NCBI GenBank assembly: GCA_040307715.1
Contig: JAWRJC010000140.1
Span: 1 to 35,079 of the forward strand
Direction of reading: 5' to 3'
Source: RUG13615 sp040307715
Lineage (GTDB): Bacteria; Bacillota; Clostridia; Peptostreptococcales; Anaerovoracaceae
DNA: 35,079 bases
This document shows positions 31,779 to 35,079 of the stretch, one piece after another (within the stretch, counting starts at the first letter, position 1; each line of letters starts with the position of its first letter). The notes beneath the pieces were generated by a model. That model made no database searches, was not told where the DNA came from, and saw only the letters and a list, made by a program, of their open reading frames with translations. The translations under genes were made by a program, and so were the position numbers.

Positions 31779-32159
31779 ATGAGCACTATAAAAGAAGGGG
31801 CGGCGGCCCCGGAGAAAAAGAAAAAGAGCCCGCTGGACGAGCCGACCTGCGCCTGCAGAGGTGCGAACCTGAGCAAGTTCATCCAGCCTGTGATCCTGGC
31901 GATTCTGAAAAAGGGGCCTTCTAAAGGATACGGCATCATACAGGGGACCACAGACTACGCCACCTTTGACAAAACGCCGGATGCCACCGGTCTGTACCGG
32001 ATGCTGCGGCAGATGGAAGAGAAAGGCCTGATCGAAAAACTCGATACGGACGAGTACCAGATCACAGCCGAAGGCAGGATCTGCCTGAAAACATGGAAGT
32101 GGACGCTGCGGGAGTATGCGGATAACATCCGTTCTCTGGCGGATGAGATCGATGCCTGA
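31779..32159 (+). CDS. PadR-type transcriptional regulator with N-terminal CxC motif
   Basis: 126 residues from ATG 31779 (GGAG eight bases upstream); ATG 31761, overlapping the previous stop codon, is an alternative that adds six residues. After a lysine-rich N-terminus comes C24-A-C26-R, then the winged-helix DNA-binding domain: IQPVILAILKKGPSKGYGIIQ, GLYRMLRQMEEKGLIEK, ITAEGRICLKTW. The short C-terminal helix would make the dimer. Its position, divergent from the channel/CobW operon, makes it the prime candidate for binding the ATTAGA-N5-TCTAAT dyads. The cysteines could sense metal, corrinoid or redox state; that is inferred. Confidence 0.85.
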   Translation: MSTIKEGAAAPEKKKKSPLDEPTCACRGANLSKFIQPVILAILKKGPSKGYGIIQGTTDYATFDKTPDATGLYRMLRQMEEKGLIEKLDTDEYQITAEGRICLKTWKWTLREYADNIRSLADEIDA

Positions 32160-32205
32160 ACAGACGCGGGGCCGGAACCCCCTGCGCGCATAGCAGATCG
32201 TTAAG

Positions 32206-32237
32206 AAATGAGGAGTCCCTGGACGGACTCCTCATTT
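32206..32237. terminator. Terminator after the PadR gene (bidirectional)
   Basis: AAATGAGGAGTCC (32206-32218) and GGACTCCTCATTT (32225-32237) pair over 13 bases around CTGGAC. It lies between the PadR gene and the convergent UroD gene end. Confidence 0.88.
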
Positions 32238-32284
32238 TGTGTGGTTGGTGATACCGCTTTAAAAAAGCAGTGATAGGAGCAGTG

Positions 32285-33331
32285 TTAGTTGGCGGCCATG
32301 TCCTTGCACGCCTGGGCGAGTGCCAGGATGTTGTCGTACGGTGTCTCCGCCGCCATGTCGCAGCCGGTGGCGAGGATGTGGCCTCTGCCGTTCGCGATGC
32401 GGATGCGGTCGCAGGCTTCTTCGTAAGCGGCCTTGGCGCTGCCGGTCATCAGCACGCCTGCCGGGTTGATGTTGCCCATCATGATCGTGCCGCCTTCGCC
32501 GTCTGTGAGCGCCTGGTCAAGGTCGACCATATAATCACCGGAGAATGCGTTGACGCCAATCTCGTGCAGCGGCTTCATGCGGTTGCCGGAGTCGTCGCAT
32601 ACATGGGTGAAGAAGTATTTGTATTCGGGCAGGTTGTCCTTCAGGTTCTGAATGGCAGGCGCTGCCCATTTTTTGAACATCTTGGGGCTGATCATGGACC
32701 CGCTCGCGACAGGCTCTGCGGGCAGGGCGATGTCGGCGCCAGCTTCGTGCAGCATGCGGAACATCTCCGTGCTGGCTGCGGTCGTGAAGTCGATCAGCTG
32801 TTTCATCAGATCCGGCTTCATCATCAGGTCGAGCATGAACGCCTCGGTGCCGCGCATCATCGCCGCGACGGTGAACGGACCTGCGATATCGACGAGAATA
32901 TACTTGCGGTCGCCAATCAGTTCCTTGACGTGTTTGCACTGGTTGACCATGTTCATGGCGAACTCGTTGGCTTCGAGCATCTCGCGGATCCTGCTCTTGT
33001 CGAGCTGCGGGATCTGTGTATCGGGATCATCGATGCAGGAACCGGTATCGATGGAGCAGCCGACCTTATCGATGTTGATGGAGCAGCCGAATGCATTGAG
33101 CCACGCGGTGAATACACCTGCCACGCCGCTGACGATGTCGGTCCCGAACTCGTCGGTCCACTTGACGATGCTCGCTGCACCGCTGTCCGGACGGCTGTAG
33201 AGCTGGCGGTAGGAAACGCCTTCGGTCTGGCAGGTCCATGCGCCGCAGTCGACGAGCGCGAACGGAGTGCGGTCAAACGGCTGTCCTGTCAGGACGGCGT
33301 CGATTCTTTCCTTCGAAGTCATTTCTTTCAT
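32285..33331 (-). CDS. UroD/MtaA-like methylcobamide:thiol-type methyltransferase
   Basis: 348 residues from ATG 33331 after AAAAGGAGG; the 30 extra residues of the longer frame are not protein-like. The fold is the uroporphyrinogen decarboxylase family. The zinc-site ligands of MtaA/MtbA enzymes are all present: H243-V-C245 in FFTHVCDDSG and C324 in ATGCDMAAETP. It is therefore more likely a corrinoid methyltransferase than a heme-pathway decarboxylase. Unlike the fusion protein at 14205, it has the complete His-x-Cys...Cys set and no thioredoxin domain. It is a single-gene unit under promoter site 3, co-regulated with the channel/CobW and radical SAM operons. Confidence 0.85.
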   Translation of the reverse strand: MKEMTSKERIDAVLTGQPFDRTPFALVDCGAWTCQTEGVSYRQLYSRPDSGAASIVKWTDEFGTDIVSGVAGVFTAWLNAFGCSINIDKVGCSIDTGSCIDDPDTQIPQLDKSRIREMLEANEFAMNMVNQCKHVKELIGDRKYILVDIAGPFTVAAMMRGTEAFMLDLMMKPDLMKQLIDFTTAASTEMFRMLHEAGADIALPAEPVASGSMISPKMFKKWAAPAIQNLKDNLPEYKYFFTHVCDDSGNRMKPLHEIGVNAFSGDYMVDLDQALTDGEGGTIMMGNINPAGVLMTGSAKAAYEEACDRIRIANGRGHILATGCDMAAETPYDNILALAQACKDMAAN

Positions 33332-33439
33332 GATGATCCTCCTTTTCAAATTGGGACGGGTAAAACAAAACCCCTGCGCTGTAAATGGCTGGGGCGAATG
33401 TGCAAGAGGATCCCTGGACAAAATCCTACTAAAACACTT

Positions 33440-33487
33440 GGTGGACTTACTCTACTATCAGTATACTCATGATACCTATCTTGTCAA
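33440..33487 (-). promoter_or_regulatory. Promoter of the UroD gene with degenerate dyad (site 3)
   Basis: Minus strand TTGACA (33487-33482), 16 bases, TATACT (33465-33460): the same hexamers and spacing as the channel promoter. The 17 bases at 33440-33456 (plus strand GGTGGACTTACTCTACT) match site 2 at 12 of 17 positions and lie at the same distance from the -10. The 5' leader is about 120 bases. Confidence 0.75.
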
Positions 33488-33497
33488 TAGGAAAATA

Positions 33498-33524
33498 AAA
33501 AGACAGATGCAGGATCTGTCTTTT
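33498..33524 (-). terminator. Terminator of the P-type ATPase/arsR operon
   Basis: AAAAGACAGAT and ATCTGTCTTTT pair over 11 bases around a 5-base loop; on the minus strand the hairpin is followed by TATTTTCC. It separates the ArsR gene from the UroD promoter. Confidence 0.88.
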
Positions 33525-33554
33525 CGTTTTGCTTACTATGTGCCGGTGAAGGGA

Positions 33555-33902
33555 TCAGCCTTGCTGCCTTTTATGCTCCGTGTGGGCGAGGGCGGTGGAG
33601 ATGATCTCGTTCACATGCTCGTCATCGAGCAGATAGTAGATATTCTTGCCTTCGCGGCGCGTTCTGACAAGCCCTGCGGACTTCAGCGCCTTGAGCTGGT
33701 GGGAGACGGCGCTGTCGCTCATGGAAAGCGCGGCGGCGATATCGCCGGTGCAGCGCGCTTCCTCACTGATGAGCAGAACGATGCGCATACGTGTCTCGTC
33801 ACCGAGCACCTTGAAAAAGGCGGTCATATCTTCCACAGCGTGAGGCGGGAACAGCGGCGTCTGTGCTCTGCCGAGGGCGGATTTGCTGTCGTTGCGGGAC
33901 AT
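33555..33902 (-). CDS. ArsR/SmtB-family metal-sensing repressor
   Basis: 115 residues from ATG 33902 (AAGGAGG eight bases upstream). Winged helix: FKVLGDETRMRIVLLI, ARCTGDIAAAL, SDSAVSHQLKALKSAGLV, REGKNIYYLL. The alpha5 zinc site is complete: D94-x-H96-x10-H107-x2-H110, as in SmtB/CzrA/ZiaR. The alpha3 CVC motif of CadC/ArsR is absent (only C51). This predicts Zn(II) or Co(II) sensing. It lies 13 bases after the P-type ATPase gene on the same strand and should derepress that operon when metal is high. Confidence 0.93.
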   Translation of the reverse strand: MSRNDSKSALGRAQTPLFPPHAVEDMTAFFKVLGDETRMRIVLLISEEARCTGDIAAALSMSDSAVSHQLKALKSAGLVRTRREGKNIYYLLDDEHVNEIISTALAHTEHKRQQG

Positions 33903-33915
33903 TGTCTGCACCTCC

Positions 33916-35079
33916 TTACAGATTGCGCACGTGCAGCGCACGCATCGCGTTGAGGACGGCGAGGATCATGACACCGACGTCGGCGAAGATCGCCAGTTCC
34001 ATGGTGGCCATGCCAATCGCGGAGAGGATGAGCACCAGGACTTTGATGCCGATCGCGCCGACGATGTTCTCGCGGACGATGCGCATGCACTTTCTGGAAA
34101 TGCGGATGGCCTGCGCAATCTTGAGCGGGTCGTCGTCCATCAGGACGATATCCGCCGCCTCGATGGCTGCGTCCGCTCCAAGCGCGCCCATCGCAACACC
34201 GACATCTGCGCGTGCGAGGACCGGCGCGTCGTTGATGCCGTCGCCGACGAACGCCAGGATGCTGCGGTGTTTGCCGCCGGCTTCTTTTTCTTTCGTCTTT
34301 GCCATCATCTCTTCGACGATGCGGACCTTGTCCTCCGGCAGAAGGCCGCTCTGGACATCCGTGATGCCGAGCTCATCCGCTACTTCCTGTGCGACTTCTG
34401 CGCGGTCGCCGGTCAGCATGACGGTCTCGCGGACGCCGTTCTGATGCAGGGCTTTGACAGCCTCGATCGAGGTGGGCTTGAGCATATCGCGGATGACGAT
34501 ATGGCCGAAATACGCGCCGTCGACAGCGACGTGCACGATGGAGCCGTGGCTGTGGCAGAACATGCCTTTGACGCCCTGCTCCGCGAGCAGTTTTTCGTTG
34601 CCCACGACGACGGTGACCTCATCGATCACGGCGACGATGCCGTGGCCGCCATGCTCCTTGACGCTCTCGATACGGGAGGTGTCGATGGTGCCCTGATAAG
34701 CTCTGCGCAGGCATTCGCTGATCGGATGGGTGGAGTAAGCTTCCGCATGGGCGGCCAGCTCCAGCAATTTCTGGTCGTCGACGGGGGCGTGGTGGATGGC
34801 TACGACTTCGAAGACTCCCTTGGTCATGGTGCCGGTCTTGTCAAAGACGACCTGTTTGGTCTTGCTGAGCGATTCCAGATAATTGGCGCCTTTGATCAGG
34901 ATGCCGTTGCGGCTGGCCCCGCCGATGCCCGCAAAGAAACTGAGCGGGATGCTGATGACCAGAGCGCACGGGCAGCTGATGACCAGGAAGGTCAGGGCGC
35001 GGAACACCCAGTCGTTCCACTCGGGCGCGAGTCCCATGAAGCCCATCCGCACGAGCGGCGGGATGATGGCGACGATGAG
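33916..35079 (-). CDS. Heavy-metal P1B-type ATPase (Zn/Cd/Co export), 5' end outside window
   Basis: 387 C-terminal residues are visible; the frame stays open to the window edge. The SCPCAL metal motif in the sixth membrane helix, DKTGTMTKG phosphorylation loop, HP motif THPISE, MLTGDR and VGDGINDAPVLA hinge are all present, followed by two membrane helices. CPC with the neighbouring SmtB-type repressor points to Zn/Cd/Pb export (cadA/zntA group); cobalt cannot be excluded in this corrinoid-rich setting. The start, N-terminal metal-binding domains and first helices lie beyond base 35079. Confidence 0.93.
   Translation of the reverse strand, partial: LIVAIIPPLVRMGFMGLAPEWNDWVFRALTFLVISCPCALVISIPLSFFAGIGGASRNGILIKGANYLESLSKTKQVVFDKTGTMTKGVFEVVAIHHAPVDDQKLLELAAHAEAYSTHPISECLRRAYQGTIDTSRIESVKEHGGHGIVAVIDEVTVVVGNEKLLAEQGVKGMFCHSHGSIVHVAVDGAYFGHIVIRDMLKPTSIEAVKALHQNGVRETVMLTGDRAEVAQEVADELGITDVQSGLLPEDKVRIVEEMMAKTKEKEAGGKHRSILAFVGDGINDAPVLARADVGVAMGALGADAAIEAADIVLMDDDPLKIAQAIRISRKCMRIVRENIVGAIGIKVLVLILSAIGMATMELAIFADVGVMILAVLNAMRALHVRNL

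Overview
The window looks like a chromosomal stretch of an anaerobic Bacillota (Clostridia-type) bacterium, probably from a gut. The DNA is GC-rich with strong AGGAGG-type ribosome binding sites and clean sigma-70 promoters. The repeat-rich surface protein, the rplM-rpsI pair, non-pyrrolysine MttB-family methyltransferases, a ferredoxin-less corrinoid activase and a C_GCAxxG_C_C protein all fit that assignment. I cannot name the species.

Layout. 1-6867: the 3' part of a giant secreted repeat protein (beta-helix segments, an InlB-type repeat, MBG/YDG-like beta domains, fifteen cysteine-repeat units, Fn3, Ig-like end). 6868-7322: terminator, a possible structured RNA, and tRNA-Pro(CGG) with its promoter on the minus strand. 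7323-8630 (-): homoserine dehydrogenase. 8862-10961: a MoxR ATPase with a VWA/CoxE-like partner. 11022-12102: promoter, leader, rplM, rpsI, terminator. 12136-13907 (-): XRE regulator, TSCPD protein and a four-helix membrane protein, with a palindrome-rich gap.

14021-28210 is dominated by corrinoid-dependent methyl transfer. It holds a UroD/MtaA-like protein fused to a thioredoxin domain, a CobW GTPase, two tandem MetH-reactivation-like proteins, and a RamA/RACE-like ATPase whose usual [2Fe-2S] domain is replaced by a short four-cysteine motif. Three MttB-family methyltransferases, an MtbC/MtqC-like corrinoid protein, an Asp/Glu-racemase-family protein and a BCCT transporter follow. The simplest reading is uptake of a quaternary amine (betaine type) by the BCCT carrier, demethylation by MttB proteins onto the corrinoid protein, and repair of oxidised corrinoid by the activase set. 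No pterin-binding (MtqA/MtgA type, PF00809) methyltransferase is present in the window, so the methyl acceptor is open. UroD-type proteins, which in methanogens methylate a thiol, are the only candidates here.

27661-33487 holds what I think is the most interesting regulatory feature. Three transcription units are a C_GCAxxG_C_C protein plus BioB-like radical SAM, an aquaporin-type channel plus a second CobW GTPase, and a second MtaA-like UroD protein. Each carries the same promoter geometry with a 17-bp dyad (consensus ATTAGA-N5-TCTAAT; the third copy is degenerate) just downstream of the -10. A PadR-type regulator with a CxC motif is transcribed divergently from the middle one, with the two -35 boxes one base apart. 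The window ends (33555-35079, minus) in a Zn/Cd-type P-type ATPase and an ArsR/SmtB regulator with a complete alpha5 zinc site.
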